Part shown: in pieces, positions 22,363-30,491 of the stretch
Position numbering within the stretch: position 1 is the stretch's first letter
Layout: the number at the start of each line of letters is the position of its first letter
DNA from: Elusimicrobiaceae bacterium
GTDB taxonomy: Bacteria > Elusimicrobiota > Elusimicrobia > Elusimicrobiales > Elusimicrobiaceae
Direction: 5' to 3'
Length of the DNA stretch: 40,122 bases
NCBI GenBank assembly: GCA_017501565.1
Contig: JAFVWP010000134.1
Location: 1-40,122, forward strand
Translations under genes and position numbers: made by a program
Notes under the pieces: generated by a model
What the model saw: the letters and a program-made list of their open reading frames with translations, nothing else
The model's database searches: none
Told to the model about the DNA's origin: nothing

Positions 22363-24894
22363 ATGACCATACAAGACGCTTTAAAATCCTTAAACCCGCA
22401 GCAGCTTTCTGCCGTAGATTACAATGAAGGCCCGTGTTTAATCGTGGCCGGGGCCGGTACGGGTAAAACCAAAACATTGACGACCAAAATCGCCAAACTA
22501 ATTGCGGACGGATATACCCCGTACCGCATTTTAGCCGTTACTTTTACCAATAAAGCCGCCCAAGAAATGCGCGATCGTGTGGAAACTTTGGTGCCCGGCC
22601 AAAGCCGCAATGTGTGGATCCATACCTTCCACTCTTTCGGGGTGCGTTTACTGCGCCAAAATGCAGAAAAAATAGGCCTTACGCGTGATTTTGCTATCTA
22701 TGATGACGGCGAACAAAAAAAATTGGTTTCCATGCTTTTAGAGCAAATGGGTGTCAAAGAGCCTAAAAAAGAAGTAAACCAAATCGTCAACCTGATTTCC
22801 CGCGCCAAAGATGACGGCATCTTGCCGGAAATGTTCTCTACGTCCGCCACGGACAGCGGCTTAGATTATAAAATCCGTGCCGCAGAAATATATAAACGCT
22901 ATGAACAGAAGCTCAAAGAAGCCGGCGCTTTAGACTTTGGCGACTTGCTCATTAAAACCCTGCAACTTTTGCGCGAACATCAAGACGTGCGCGAATATTA
23001 CCAGCAGTTTTTTCAATATATTTTGGTGGACGAGTATCAGGATACCAACCATACCCAATATTTAATCACGCGTCTGTTGGCTGAAAAACACCGCAAGCTT
23101 TGCGTAGTGGGGGACCCGGACCAAAGCATTTATTCTTGGCGTGGTGCGAATATCCGTAATATTTTAGAGTTTGAAAAAGATTTTAAAGATGCCAAAATTA
23201 TCACGTTGGAGCAAAACTATCGCTCTACCAAAGTAATTTTGGACGCTTCCAATAAGCTCATCACCAAAAACAGCAAGCGTAAAGAAAAAAGTTTATTCAC
23301 CCAAAAACAACACGGCGACGCTATTGAAGTACACCCTTCTATGACCGAAGGGCGCGAAGCGCTGTGGGTGGGGCAAAATATTAAATCTTTGGTAGATGAA
23401 GACGGATACTCTTTAAATGAAGTAGCTGTTTTTTATCGTACCAATGCCCAAAGCCGTAATTTTGAAGACACGTTCCGCCGTTTGCAGATTCCGTACCGCT
23501 TGGTGGGGACGGTGCGCTTTTATGACCGCAAAGAAATTAAAGATATGCTTTGCTATGCGCGTTTATTGATTAATCCCCATGATAATATCAGCCTGTTGCG
23601 CGTGATTAATACGCCTACGCGCGGTTTGGGTAAAACAGCTCAAGAGCGCTTGTTAGCTTACGGCGAAAGTAAAGGGATTTCTTTGTATGCGGCTTTGCAA
23701 GCGGTGCAGATGGTGCCGGATTTAACGCCCACGGCCCGCCGCAGTGCCTTGGAGTTTGTGCGCTTGGTGGAAGGGTGGCGCTCGGATATGTTTATCTCTA
23801 CGCCTACCGACGTGATGGACAAAATTTTGAAAACGTCCGGTTATGAGCAAATGGTAAAGGCGGAAATAGAAAAAGACCCGGAAGCCGAAAGCCGTTTGCA
23901 AAACTTGAACGAGTTGATTAACGCGGTTAAAGAGTATGAAGACCGCTGTAATAAAGACGAGAAAGAGCCTTCTTTGTCGGATTTTTTACAGGAAATTTCT
24001 TTGCTGACGGGGACCGATGAAACCCAAGTGGGTGAAGGCGGTGCCGTTACTTTGATGACCATTCACTTGGCGAAAGGATTGGAATTTAACGCCGTATTTG
24101 TGACCGGTTTGGAAGAAGAACTCTTTCCGTTAAACTGCAGCGATGAAGACGAAATGGAAGAAGAACGCCGTTTGTGCTACGTGGCGATGACCCGCGCCCG
24201 CGAAAAGCTGTTTATGACGTTTGCCGCCAGCCGCCGCAAATACGGCAAGACATTTACCAATGTGCCGTCGCGCTTTTTATTTGAAAGCGGTTTGTTAAGT
24301 GAAGAAGAAAGAGCGCGTTACAGCCAAGAGCAACCCCGCTATGACAATTTTAAAACCAAATATGGTCTGTATGGGCAAGGCGGCGGTTTTTACGGCGGTG
24401 CCAAAAACAGAAGCGGCTATCAAGGCTCTACCGGGCGTAGCAGTAACAGCTATAACGGATTTGAAGGCTTTGTCAGCCGAAGCCAATTTCAAAAGAAATA
24501 CGACGAACACGGCTATGAAGTGGAAGAGAATGATTTGGATTATACGTCTTCTTCTTACAAAGGTTCTTCCGGTTTGGGTTCTTTGTATGGCGGGTCCCGC
24601 TCATCGGGCTCTTTCGGCGGGGCAAGCCGTTTTGCATCGGGGGGAAGCTCCCGCAATTTTTCGGGTAACAATGCTTTTTCCGCATCTGCTCCCCGCCAGG
24701 AAGCCGGCACAAGTACCACCGCCGGAGACGGCCAAAAAGTAGCCGTCGGCGGTAAAGTAAAGCATGGGGCCTTCGGCGAAGGGACCATTACTGCGGTGGC
24801 AGGCTCGGGCGATAGCTGTAAGATTACGGTGGTGTTTGCAAATAGAGTGAGCCGTACGTTTATGCTGAAGTTTGCACCGCTAGAGATATTATAA
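22363..24894 (+). CDS. pcrA: UvrD/PcrA-type DNA helicase
   Basis: An 843-aa superfamily 1A 3'-5' helicase for repair and replication-conflict resolution. The set of motifs is complete: Q-motif LNPQQLSAV, Walker A GAGTGKT (residues 30-36), ILAVTFTNKAAQEM, DEYQDTN (223-229), GDPDQSIYSWRGA, LEQNYRST, MTIHLAKGLEFNAVFV and LCYVAMTRARE. The tail VGGKVKHGAFGEGTI..VVFANRVSRTF is the Tudor-like PcrA C-terminal domain that binds RNA polymerase. Between residues about 650 and 785 lies a G/S/Y/R-rich low-complexity stretch much longer than in standard PcrA. No ribosome binding site is visible. Confidence 0.95.
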   Translation: MTIQDALKSLNPQQLSAVDYNEGPCLIVAGAGTGKTKTLTTKIAKLIADGYTPYRILAVTFTNKAAQEMRDRVETLVPGQSRNVWIHTFHSFGVRLLRQNAEKIGLTRDFAIYDDGEQKKLVSMLLEQMGVKEPKKEVNQIVNLISRAKDDGILPEMFSTSATDSGLDYKIRAAEIYKRYEQKLKEAGALDFGDLLIKTLQLLREHQDVREYYQQFFQYILVDEYQDTNHTQYLITRLLAEKHRKLCVVGDPDQSIYSWRGANIRNILEFEKDFKDAKIITLEQNYRSTKVILDASNKLITKNSKRKEKSLFTQKQHGDAIEVHPSMTEGREALWVGQNIKSLVDEDGYSLNEVAVFYRTNAQSRNFEDTFRRLQIPYRLVGTVRFYDRKEIKDMLCYARLLINPHDNISLLRVINTPTRGLGKTAQERLLAYGESKGISLYAALQAVQMVPDLTPTARRSALEFVRLVEGWRSDMFISTPTDVMDKILKTSGYEQMVKAEIEKDPEAESRLQNLNELINAVKEYEDRCNKDEKEPSLSDFLQEISLLTGTDETQVGEGGAVTLMTIHLAKGLEFNAVFVTGLEEELFPLNCSDEDEMEEERRLCYVAMTRAREKLFMTFAASRRKYGKTFTNVPSRFLFESGLLSEEERARYSQEQPRYDNFKTKYGLYGQGGGFYGGAKNRSGYQGSTGRSSNSYNGFEGFVSRSQFQKKYDEHGYEVEENDLDYTSSSYKGSSGLGSLYGGSRSSGSFGGASRFASGGSSRNFSGNNAFSASAPRQEAGTSTTAGDGQKVAVGGKVKHGAFGEGTITAVAGSGDSCKITVVFANRVSRTFMLKFAPLEIL

Positions 24895-24921
24895 ACGGCA
24901 TCTTCGGTTGTTGATATTTCG

Positions 24922-24961
24922 TACACCGCCAAAAACTTCACGTTTTAGGCGGTGTTTTTTG
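24922..24961 (+). terminator. Terminator behind the helicase gene
   Basis: ACACCGCC-A-AAAAC pairs with GTTTT-A-GGCGGTGT with one A/A mismatch, then TTTTTTG. A long and convincing stem. Confidence 0.88.
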
Positions 24962-25154
24962 TACGGCTTTTTCATTTACAAGTCTATTTCTGGGCAAACG
25001 ATTTTCCATATTTAAGTTTCTTGACTCCGCCTTGCCTTCGCCGTACCTGTCAGTACTTGCCTTGGCAACTAGCGGAGCCAATAAATCATAAATCTGAAAA
25101 ATCATGCTATGAGCAATTATTTTTCAGTTGTTGCGAATGGCTTTTTTAGTTAAT
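24962..25154. other. Non-coding structured intergenic stretch
   Basis: No gene is seen here. It holds two inverted repeats. CTCCGC (near 25026) pairs with GCGGAG (near 25072) around a C/T-rich region containing GTAC-CTGTCA-GTAC. CTGAAAAAT (25094-25102) pairs with ATTTTTCAG (25119-25127). No promoter box is obvious. It could be a dispersed repeat or an RNA. Confidence 0.45.
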
Positions 25155-25189
25155 AAAAAACGCCCCACTTTTTAGAGCGGGACGTTTTT
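25155..25189 (-). terminator. Terminator behind the small membrane protein gene
   Basis: On the minus strand AAAAACG-T-CCC pairs with GGG-G-CGTTTTT, followed by TTATTAAC; one mismatch in the stem. Confidence 0.75.
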
Positions 25190-25208
25190 CGGTAAATTCT
25201 ATCAGAAT

Positions 25209-25571
25209 TTACAAAGCGCTAAGCATTGCAGCCAGGCCGGCTAGTATTGCACCCCCAAAGAAAATGAATAAGAGCACGGGCAGAATCACAAAACCCACCG
25301 TTATCCACCCGAACAGCGCGGCCCAGAATGCCGTGCGTGCTGCTTCTTCCGTCCACCCTTGCGCAACTTGATCTTGGGCGCGAAGGGAAAGAATCAGCCC
25401 CGCCAGCGCCAGCGGAATGGCAAAAAAACCTGTGAAACAAGATAAACACACCGCTACTACTGACAGCGTAAAGTGCGTATTGACGGAGCTTGTTTTGTGG
25501 CAAGCTCTGCCCTGCGATTGGTCGTTTCCCGGCAAGACGCCCGGTTGTGTTTTGTTAATACCTTTTTTCAT
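25209..25571 (-). CDS. Small membrane protein, CD225/dispanin- or DUF4190-like
   Basis: A 120-aa protein. After a polar N-terminus of about 30 residues come two hydrophobic segments (about 32-62 and 82-115) separated by RAQDQVAQGWTEEAARTAF. The form SVVAVCLSCFTGFFAIPLALAGLILSLRAQDQVAQG followed by a second helix is that of CD225/dispanin and the similar DUF4190 proteins. The function is unknown. The start is ATG 25571 with GGGGGC upstream. It is preceded on the same strand by the 15-codon ORF at 25611-25658, which is probably in the same transcript. Confidence 0.65.
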   Translation of the reverse strand: MKKGINKTQPGVLPGNDQSQGRACHKTSSVNTHFTLSVVAVCLSCFTGFFAIPLALAGLILSLRAQDQVAQGWTEEAARTAFWAALFGWITVGFVILPVLLFIFFGGAILAGLAAMLSAL

Positions 25572-25610
25572 TTTTTGCCCCCGTATATGTTCAGCGTACC
25601 CCCTTGCGGG

Positions 25611-25658
25611 TTATTTCTTTTTGCCGATGTCTTTGTCTTTACCGCAACCGCATCCCAT
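25611..25658 (-). CDS. Possible 15-aa Cys-containing small protein
   Basis: The ORF encodes MGCGCGKDKDIGKKK and ends in TAA. AGGAGG lies 7 bases before its ATG, one of the strongest ribosome binding sites in the window. Two cysteines (C3, C5) are separated by a glycine and followed by a lysine-rich tail. This could suit metal binding or N-terminal acyl anchoring, but that is only a guess. A minus-strand TATAAT (25703-25698) lies 39 bases upstream. It could instead be a leader ORF controlling the downstream membrane protein gene (39 bases apart). I know no family for it. Confidence 0.5.
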   Translation of the reverse strand: MGCGCGKDKDIGKKK

Positions 25659-25697
25659 ATCGGTACCTCCTGCTTTGGTATAGTAAACCGCAAAATT

Positions 25698-25707
25698 ATT
25701 ATATAAA
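25698..25707. promoter_or_regulatory. Overlapping divergent -10 boxes
   Basis: TATAAT on the minus strand (25703-25698), pointing to the 15-codon ORF and membrane protein, overlaps TATAAA on the plus strand (25702-25707), pointing to gatC. The two directions probably compete. Confidence 0.5.
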
Positions 25708-25733
25708 ATGTAATTTCAAAGGAGTTTTGCAAA

Positions 25734-26015
25734 ATGAGATTAGATCAAGACCATGCTACGACGTGCGCTCGTTCGGCCAAAATTGCACTGACCGAAAACG
25801 AAGCCCAAAAATACCAATCCCAACTGCAAGAACTTTTTGCTTGGGTAAAACAGCTTTCATCAGTAGATGTAAGTGCCGTGGAAGAAACGGCGGCGGTGCG
25901 TGCAGCCTATTTGCGCCCCGACGAACCTGTAACGGACGAAGCCTTGGTGCAAACCTTGGTGGGTGCTTTTAGCGATAAAGAAGGCACCTGTGCTAAAGTA
26001 AAGAAGGTGCTGTAA
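25734..26015 (+). CDS. gatC: Asp-tRNA(Asn)/Glu-tRNA(Gln) amidotransferase subunit C
   Basis: A 93-aa protein that stabilises GatA/GatB. The helical start (CARSAKIALTENEAQKYQSQL) and later LRPDEP are typical of GatC. AAAGGAG precedes ATG 25734. gatA starts two bases after its stop. gatB is not in this window. Confidence 0.88.
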   Translation: MRLDQDHATTCARSAKIALTENEAQKYQSQLQELFAWVKQLSSVDVSAVEETAAVRAAYLRPDEPVTDEALVQTLVGAFSDKEGTCAKVKKVL

Positions 26016-26017
26016 TT

Positions 26018-27433
26018 ATGAAAACGATTTTTGATATTACCCAAAGCGTAAAAGACGGCTCTGTCACCGCGCGTGAAGTGGTGTTGGAAAGTTTGCGCAG
26101 AATTAAAGAATTGAACCCGCAAATCAATGCATTTGTGGAAACCTGGTCCGAAGAAGCCTTGCAACGGGCTGACGAAATAGATGCCCGCCGCAACCGCGGA
26201 GAAAAATTGGGCCCCTTGGCGGGGGTACCTGTCGGGATTAAAGACAATATTTTATATAAAGGCCATAAAGCTACTTGCTGTTCTAAAATGTTAGCCAACT
26301 ATGTGGCCCCTTATAGTGCCTCGGTAGTGGAAAAACTTTTGGCGGCCGATGCGGTTATCGTCGGGCGGACCAATATGGACGAATTTGCCATGGGTAGCAG
26401 TAACCAAACTTCGGTGTACGGCCCGGTGCATAATCCGGTAGATTTTGACCGCGTTCCCGGCGGCAGTTCCGGTGGCAGTGCCGCGGCAGTGGCGGCAGGA
26501 ATGGTGCCGCTGGCCTTAGGCACAGATACCGGCGGTTCTGTACGCCAGCCGGCCGCTTTCTGCGGGGTAGTAGGAATAAAGCCCGGCTACGGACGCATTT
26601 CCCGCTATGGAGTAGTGGCTTTTTCTTCCAGCGCAGACCAGGTGGGTGTGTTGACAAATGACGTCAGCAGTGCGGCTTTGGCCTTGGAAGTGCTTTGCGG
26701 ACGTGATGAGAATGATTCTACTTCTTTAGAAGATGCCGTACCGCCATTTACCGATAAAATCCATCAGGATATTAAAGGGTTGAAAGTCGGTATGCCAAAA
26801 GGATTTTTAGACGATTTGGGCGAAGAAGTAAAAGAGAAAATTTTGTCTGCCGCGCAAACATTGCAAAATTTAGGCGCAGAAATTGTGGAAGTGGACGTGC
26901 CACACGCCAAGTATTCCGCGCCTTGCTATTACATCATCACCAGCGCGGAAGCCAGCTCCAATTTGGCCCGCTTTGACGGCTTGCGCTACGGGTATAATAA
27001 CCCCTCTGCTACGGACTTGAACGCCAGCTATGAGTTAAACCGCGCTCCGTTCGGCGAAGAAGTAAAAAAACGCATTATCATCGGCGCGACCGCACTCAAA
27101 GCAGAGAACTACAAAGAATGTTATTTACAAGCGGCTAAAGTGCGGGAACTTATTAAACAAGATTTTGCCAAAGCCTTTGAACAGGTAGATGTAATCTTAA
27201 CGCCTACATCTCCCACGACGGCTTTCCGCTTGGGGGAACATAAGGACAATCCTTTAGCGGTTTACTTGGCAGACCTTTATACTTGCCAAGGTAATATCGG
27301 CGGTTTGGCCGGTATCAGTGTGCCTTGCGGCGAAGATAAACTCGGCTTGCCGATTGGGTTGCAATTTTACGGACCTATTTTGCAAGAAGAAAAAATACTC
27401 AATGTAGCTTATCAGTTTGAGAAAGCATTATGA
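26018..27433 (+). CDS. gatA: Asp-tRNA(Asn)/Glu-tRNA(Gln) amidotransferase subunit A
   Basis: 471 aa, amidase-signature family. It releases ammonia from glutamine for conversion of Glu-tRNA(Gln) or Asp-tRNA(Asn). The catalytic triad is visible at the expected spacing: K75 (PVGIKDN), S150 (PGGSSGGSAAAVAAG) and S174 (DTGGSVRQPA). The presence of tRNA-Gln (CTG) and this enzyme in the same organism suits the indirect route to Gln-tRNA, though whether glutaminyl-tRNA synthetase also exists cannot be seen. It overlaps the Nudix gene by 4 bases (ATGA). Confidence 0.96.
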   Translation: MKTIFDITQSVKDGSVTAREVVLESLRRIKELNPQINAFVETWSEEALQRADEIDARRNRGEKLGPLAGVPVGIKDNILYKGHKATCCSKMLANYVAPYSASVVEKLLAADAVIVGRTNMDEFAMGSSNQTSVYGPVHNPVDFDRVPGGSSGGSAAAVAAGMVPLALGTDTGGSVRQPAAFCGVVGIKPGYGRISRYGVVAFSSSADQVGVLTNDVSSAALALEVLCGRDENDSTSLEDAVPPFTDKIHQDIKGLKVGMPKGFLDDLGEEVKEKILSAAQTLQNLGAEIVEVDVPHAKYSAPCYYIITSAEASSNLARFDGLRYGYNNPSATDLNASYELNRAPFGEEVKKRIIIGATALKAENYKECYLQAAKVRELIKQDFAKAFEQVDVILTPTSPTTAFRLGEHKDNPLAVYLADLYTCQGNIGGLAGISVPCGEDKLGLPIGLQFYGPILQEEKILNVAYQFEKAL

Positions 27434-27882
27434 TCGTTTCGGAATTTTCTTGCGGCGGCGTGATTTTGGACGGGCGGAAAGTATTGCTCGTGCAAGTCAA
27501 GAATATGAAAGGAAAAAAAATCTGGACGTTTCCCAAAGGGCATATTGAGCCCGGCGAAACGCCCCGCCAGGCCGCATTGCGCGAAGTGTTGGAAGAAACC
27601 GGCTATAAGGCGGTTATCGTGCGCCCGATGATTCGCGTAAAATATGCGTTTACCTTTCAAGGCAATTACATCAAAAAAATGGTCCAATGGTATTTGATGA
27701 AAAAATTAGGCCGCATCGGTAAACACGATGCTTCGGAAATCATTTCCATTCGCTGGGTGTCTTTAAGTAAAGCGCGCGAGTTGGTGCAATACCCGAGCGA
27801 TATTCGGTTGGTAGAAATGTTGATGTCTTCGTTAGGCATTGTGCCGGCAGAGAATCCGGAAACGGAGAATGAAGTGGAATAA
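27430..27882 (+). CDS. Nudix hydrolase, Ap4A/NTP type
   Basis: A 150-aa protein. A complete Nudix box has G37, E43, R51-E52, E55-E56 and G58 (GHIEPGETPRQAALREVLEETG). SCGGVILDGRKVLLVQ and IWTFPKGHIEPGE resemble diadenosine tetraphosphate hydrolases. The substrate is inferred only from this similarity. It overlaps gatA by 4 bases and therefore belongs to the gatCA operon. A strong terminator follows. Confidence 0.85.
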   Translation: MIVSEFSCGGVILDGRKVLLVQVKNMKGKKIWTFPKGHIEPGETPRQAALREVLEETGYKAVIVRPMIRVKYAFTFQGNYIKKMVQWYLMKKLGRIGKHDASEIISIRWVSLSKARELVQYPSDIRLVEMLMSSLGIVPAENPETENEVE

Positions 27883-27910
27883 ACAGCTTCTTTGGTTGCT
27901 TTTTTTGATC

Positions 27911-27948
27911 ACCGCGTAAAACCTAAAGTTTTATGCGGTATTTTTTTA
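27911..27948 (+). terminator. Terminator behind the gatCA-nudix operon
   Basis: ACCGCGTAAAAC pairs with GTTTTATGCGGT (one G-U pair) around CTAAA, then ATTTTTTTA. Confidence 0.88.
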
Positions 27949-27994
27949 GTTATTTTTTTGTCGGTGAAAAGAAAAAGCTTGACTCATTTTTTTT

Positions 27995-28003
27995 TGCTAT
28001 ACT
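27995..28003 (+). promoter_or_regulatory. Extended -10 promoter of second prepilin gene
   Basis: TGC directly followed by TATACT (27998-28003). TTGACT at 27979-27984 is too close (13 bases) to be a normal -35. The leader of about 65 bases contains possible hairpins. Confidence 0.5.
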
Positions 28004-28076
28004 TTGTATGAAATGGCATGGCGGGCGAAATAAAATGCCGTTTGCCGTGCCGTATCGGCCCGCAAGGAGAAGAAAA

Positions 28077-28538
28077 ATGAAAAAAGGTTTTACTTTAATA
28101 GAACTACTCGTAGTAGTTTTAATCATCGGTATTTTGTCAGCGGTGGCTTTGCCGCAATACAGAAAGTCCGTAGAGAAGAGCCGCACGGCGGAAGTTTTCG
28201 CTTTTGTAAATTTTGTCCGCCAAATATCCAGCGAATATTATCTGGCAAATGGCACTTACGAGGGATTTGATGAAACGATGATTCCTATGACTATGAAATA
28301 TTATAGTCAACCGCAAGGAATTACTGCAACATCTTATTATTGGCGGGCTAATCTGTATGCAAATGGAGGCAGACCCTATGCTTTTCATTTGCAATTTTCA
28401 GCAGGAAAAACGGAACCGACTACATTTGGTTGCTTTTCTACTAGCGGTGCTTCAAGCAATTATGAATGGGTGTGTCAAATGTTGTGCCAATCAGGCTCTT
28501 ACAGAAATGGACAACCGCCTTGTGAAGTAAAATTCTAA
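28077..28538 (+). CDS. Type IV prepilin-like protein
   Basis: A 153-aa protein starting at ATG 28077 with AAGGAG in front. An upstream in-frame extension to 27933 overlaps the terminator and promoter and is not credible. MKKG/FTLIELLVVVLIIGILSAVALPQYRKSVEKSRTAE is a textbook class III prepilin N-terminus (cleavage after G4, E9 present). The globular part ends with several cysteines (CFSTSG, CQMLCQSG, PPCEVKF), suggesting a disulfide-bonded C-terminal loop. It is monocistronic with its own promoter and terminator, an orphan like the prepilin at 14260, with which it shares only the N-terminal third. Confidence 0.9.
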   Translation: MKKGFTLIELLVVVLIIGILSAVALPQYRKSVEKSRTAEVFAFVNFVRQISSEYYLANGTYEGFDETMIPMTMKYYSQPQGITATSYYWRANLYANGGRPYAFHLQFSAGKTEPTTFGCFSTSGASSNYEWVCQMLCQSGSYRNGQPPCEVKF

Positions 28539-28570
28539 AAAACACCCCGCCAATCGGCGGGGTGTTTTTT
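28537..28570. terminator. Bidirectional terminator, prepilin / ytxH-like gene
   Basis: AAAAAACACCCCGCC pairs with GGCGGGGTGTTTTTT around AATC, a perfect 15-bp stem with T runs on both strands. Confidence 0.92.
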
Positions 28571-28592
28571 GTTTAAGCAAACAATAGGGCCG

Positions 28593-28976
28593 TTATCTTA
28601 ATTTTTTGGCGGCTTTTTCAAGGCCGTCGGCGGCTTTGTTGCGTAAGTCTTCGGTTTTTTCTTCGGCGATTTGTTTGAACTCTTCTGCTTTTTCGCCAAA
28701 GCGTTCCTTGAAAGCACCGGCGCGTTCGGCCAAAGCTTCTTTGGCTTTGGATACTTTGCCTTTTACATCTTCGGCATGACCGAGTACTTTTTCTCTTAAA
28801 TCTTTGGTGTGAGATAAGAACTCTTCTTTGCCGTCTTCATAGGTGTTTTCGGCCCATTTTTTGAGTTTTTTGCGGGTTGTTTCCCCTTTGGCGGGCGCAA
28901 ACAAAACCCCCACTGCCGCACCAATCAAAGCCCCCAATACAAAAGTAGCCAATCCTTCTCCATGTTTATTGCACAT
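28593..28976 (-). CDS. YtxH-like protein with long amphipathic helix
   Basis: A 127-aa protein. The N-terminal glycine-rich membrane segment (TFVLGALIGAAVGVLFAPAKGETTRKKLKKW) is the YtxH signature. The remaining 90 residues are charged heptad-like helix (EDVKGKVSKAKEALAERAGAFKERFGEKAEEF) similar to LEA/apolipophorin-type stress proteins. AGGAGGGG precedes ATG. The role is unknown; such proteins are general-stress or envelope proteins. It is monocistronic, divergent from nfnB. Confidence 0.8.
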   Translation of the reverse strand: MCNKHGEGLATFVLGALIGAAVGVLFAPAKGETTRKKLKKWAENTYEDGKEEFLSHTKDLREKVLGHAEDVKGKVSKAKEALAERAGAFKERFGEKAEEFKQIAEEKTEDLRNKAADGLEKAAKKLR

Positions 28977-29101
28977 AACCCCTCCTTTTTTCCTTTTTTA
29001 ATATTGTATAACAAATCTTCGCTTTTTCAATATACTATAATAAATATAAGGGAATTTTTGTATTTTGCCCATTGTTTTTTTAGATTAGGAGAACTCTATT
29101 T

Positions 29102-30490
29102 ATGCCCAATCCGTCTGCCCCGCGCCAAAACGGACATCAACAAGATCCGGCTGTGCGCAAGAATAATTTTGAAGAAGTTGCCCATACTTTTACCCAAGAA
29201 GAAGCCCTGTTGGAAGCTGACCGCTGTTTGAATTGCCCTACGCACCCTTGCCAAAATGCATGCCCGGTGGGTGTGCATATTCCTGCTTTTATTGCCAAAG
29301 TAAAAGCAGGAGATATTGGCGCGGCGGCCAGTGAAATTATGCAAACGAGCTTATTGCCCGCCATTTGCGGACGCGTTTGCCCGCAAGAGCATCACTGCGA
29401 AGGGCATTGTGTGTTGAAAGCTAAATTTGGCGCGGTCAATATCGGCGGTTTGGAACGTTTCGTGGCGGATACCGCGCGGGCCCAAGGCAAATTAAACGCG
29501 CCTACCCCTGCCGCCGCAACCGGTAAAAAAGTGGTATGTATCGGCTCGGGGCCGTCTTCTTTGGCTTGTGCGGCGGAGCTTCGCCGTGCGGGGCATAAAG
29601 TGGTGGTGATGGAAGCTTTGCACGCTTATGGCGGTGTGTTGCGTTATGGCATTCCTTCTTTCCGCTTGCCGCGCGAAGTAATTAACAAAGAAGTGGAAAC
29701 TTTGGCCGAAATGGGGGTTGAATTTAAAACCGATATTTTGGTGGGGGCTACAATTACGCTCCAAGAGCTTTTAGCAGAATACGATGCGGTTTATATCGGC
29801 TCCGGTGCCGGGTTGCCGATGATGTTGGGTATCCCCGGCGAAAATGCCGTAGGGGTGTATAGTGCCAATGAATTTTTAACCCGCGTAAACTTGATGCAAG
29901 CATATAAATTCCCGCAAACGGATACGCCCATTCGCGTGGGGCAACATGTAATCGTTTTAGGCGGCGGAAACAGCGCTATGGACGCCGCCCGCTGTGCCAT
30001 GCGCTTGGCTCCGCAGAGTGTGACGATTGCCTATCGCCGCAGCCGCGAAGAAATGCCCGCGCGCGTGGCAGAAGTGGAACACGCCCAAGAAGAAGGCGTA
30101 CAATTTGAATATTTAGTAACACCCAAAGAAATTGTGCAAGATGAAAGCGGGCATGTTACCGCCGTGCGTTTTACCCGCAACGAATTGGGGGCCCCTGATG
30201 AAAAAGGCCGTCGCCGTCCGGTGGAAATCCCCGGATCTGATTTTTTGATGCCGGCCGATAATGTGATTGTGGCTATCGGTCAGCGCCCTAACCCCACTAT
30301 TACCAAAACCACGCCGCAATTAAAAACCACCGAACGCGGGGTAATTGCCTTGAATGAAAAAGGCGAAACTTCTTTGCCGGGTGTTTTTGCGGGCGGGGAC
30401 ATTATCCGCGGAGGCGCAACGGTGCTGCTCGCGATGAACGACGGCATTGTGGCGGCCGGAAAAATCAAAGAATATTTGGAGAATAAATAA
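29102..30490 (+). CDS. nfnB: NfnB-like / glutamate synthase small-subunit-like flavoprotein
   Basis: 462 aa. The N-terminal two 4Fe-4S sites have cysteines C42, C45, C50, C54 and C89, C93, C99, C103. They are followed by two dinucleotide folds: FAD-binding CIGSGPSSLACAAELRRAGH and NADPH-binding VIVLGGGNSAMDAARCAMR. The C-terminal LPGVFAGGDIIRGGATVLLAMNDG is typical. Alone it resembles GltD, but the gene directly behind is the NfnA-type subunit. The pair therefore matches NADH-dependent ferredoxin:NADP oxidoreductase (also described as sulfide dehydrogenase or SudAB). No glutamate synthase large subunit is nearby. AGGAG lies 11 bases from the ATG. Confidence 0.88.
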   Translation: MPNPSAPRQNGHQQDPAVRKNNFEEVAHTFTQEEALLEADRCLNCPTHPCQNACPVGVHIPAFIAKVKAGDIGAAASEIMQTSLLPAICGRVCPQEHHCEGHCVLKAKFGAVNIGGLERFVADTARAQGKLNAPTPAAATGKKVVCIGSGPSSLACAAELRRAGHKVVVMEALHAYGGVLRYGIPSFRLPREVINKEVETLAEMGVEFKTDILVGATITLQELLAEYDAVYIGSGAGLPMMLGIPGENAVGVYSANEFLTRVNLMQAYKFPQTDTPIRVGQHVIVLGGGNSAMDAARCAMRLAPQSVTIAYRRSREEMPARVAEVEHAQEEGVQFEYLVTPKEIVQDESGHVTAVRFTRNELGAPDEKGRRRPVEIPGSDFLMPADNVIVAIGQRPNPTITKTTPQLKTTERGVIALNEKGETSLPGVFAGGDIIRGGATVLLAMNDGIVAAGKIKEYLENK

Positions 30491-30491
30491 A

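Noticed and set aside
24299-24742. Second-frame ORF of 147 codons inside the helicase gene
   Set aside because: It lies wholly in the low-complexity part of the helicase and is a shadow frame from repetitive codons.
27933-28076. N-terminal extension of the second prepilin
   Set aside because: The class III signal must be at the N-terminus; the extension overlaps a terminator and the promoter.
29102-30490. Glutamate synthase small subunit (gltD)
   Set aside because: The partner gene is the NfnA/PyrK-like subunit and no gltB is present, so NfnB is the better name.
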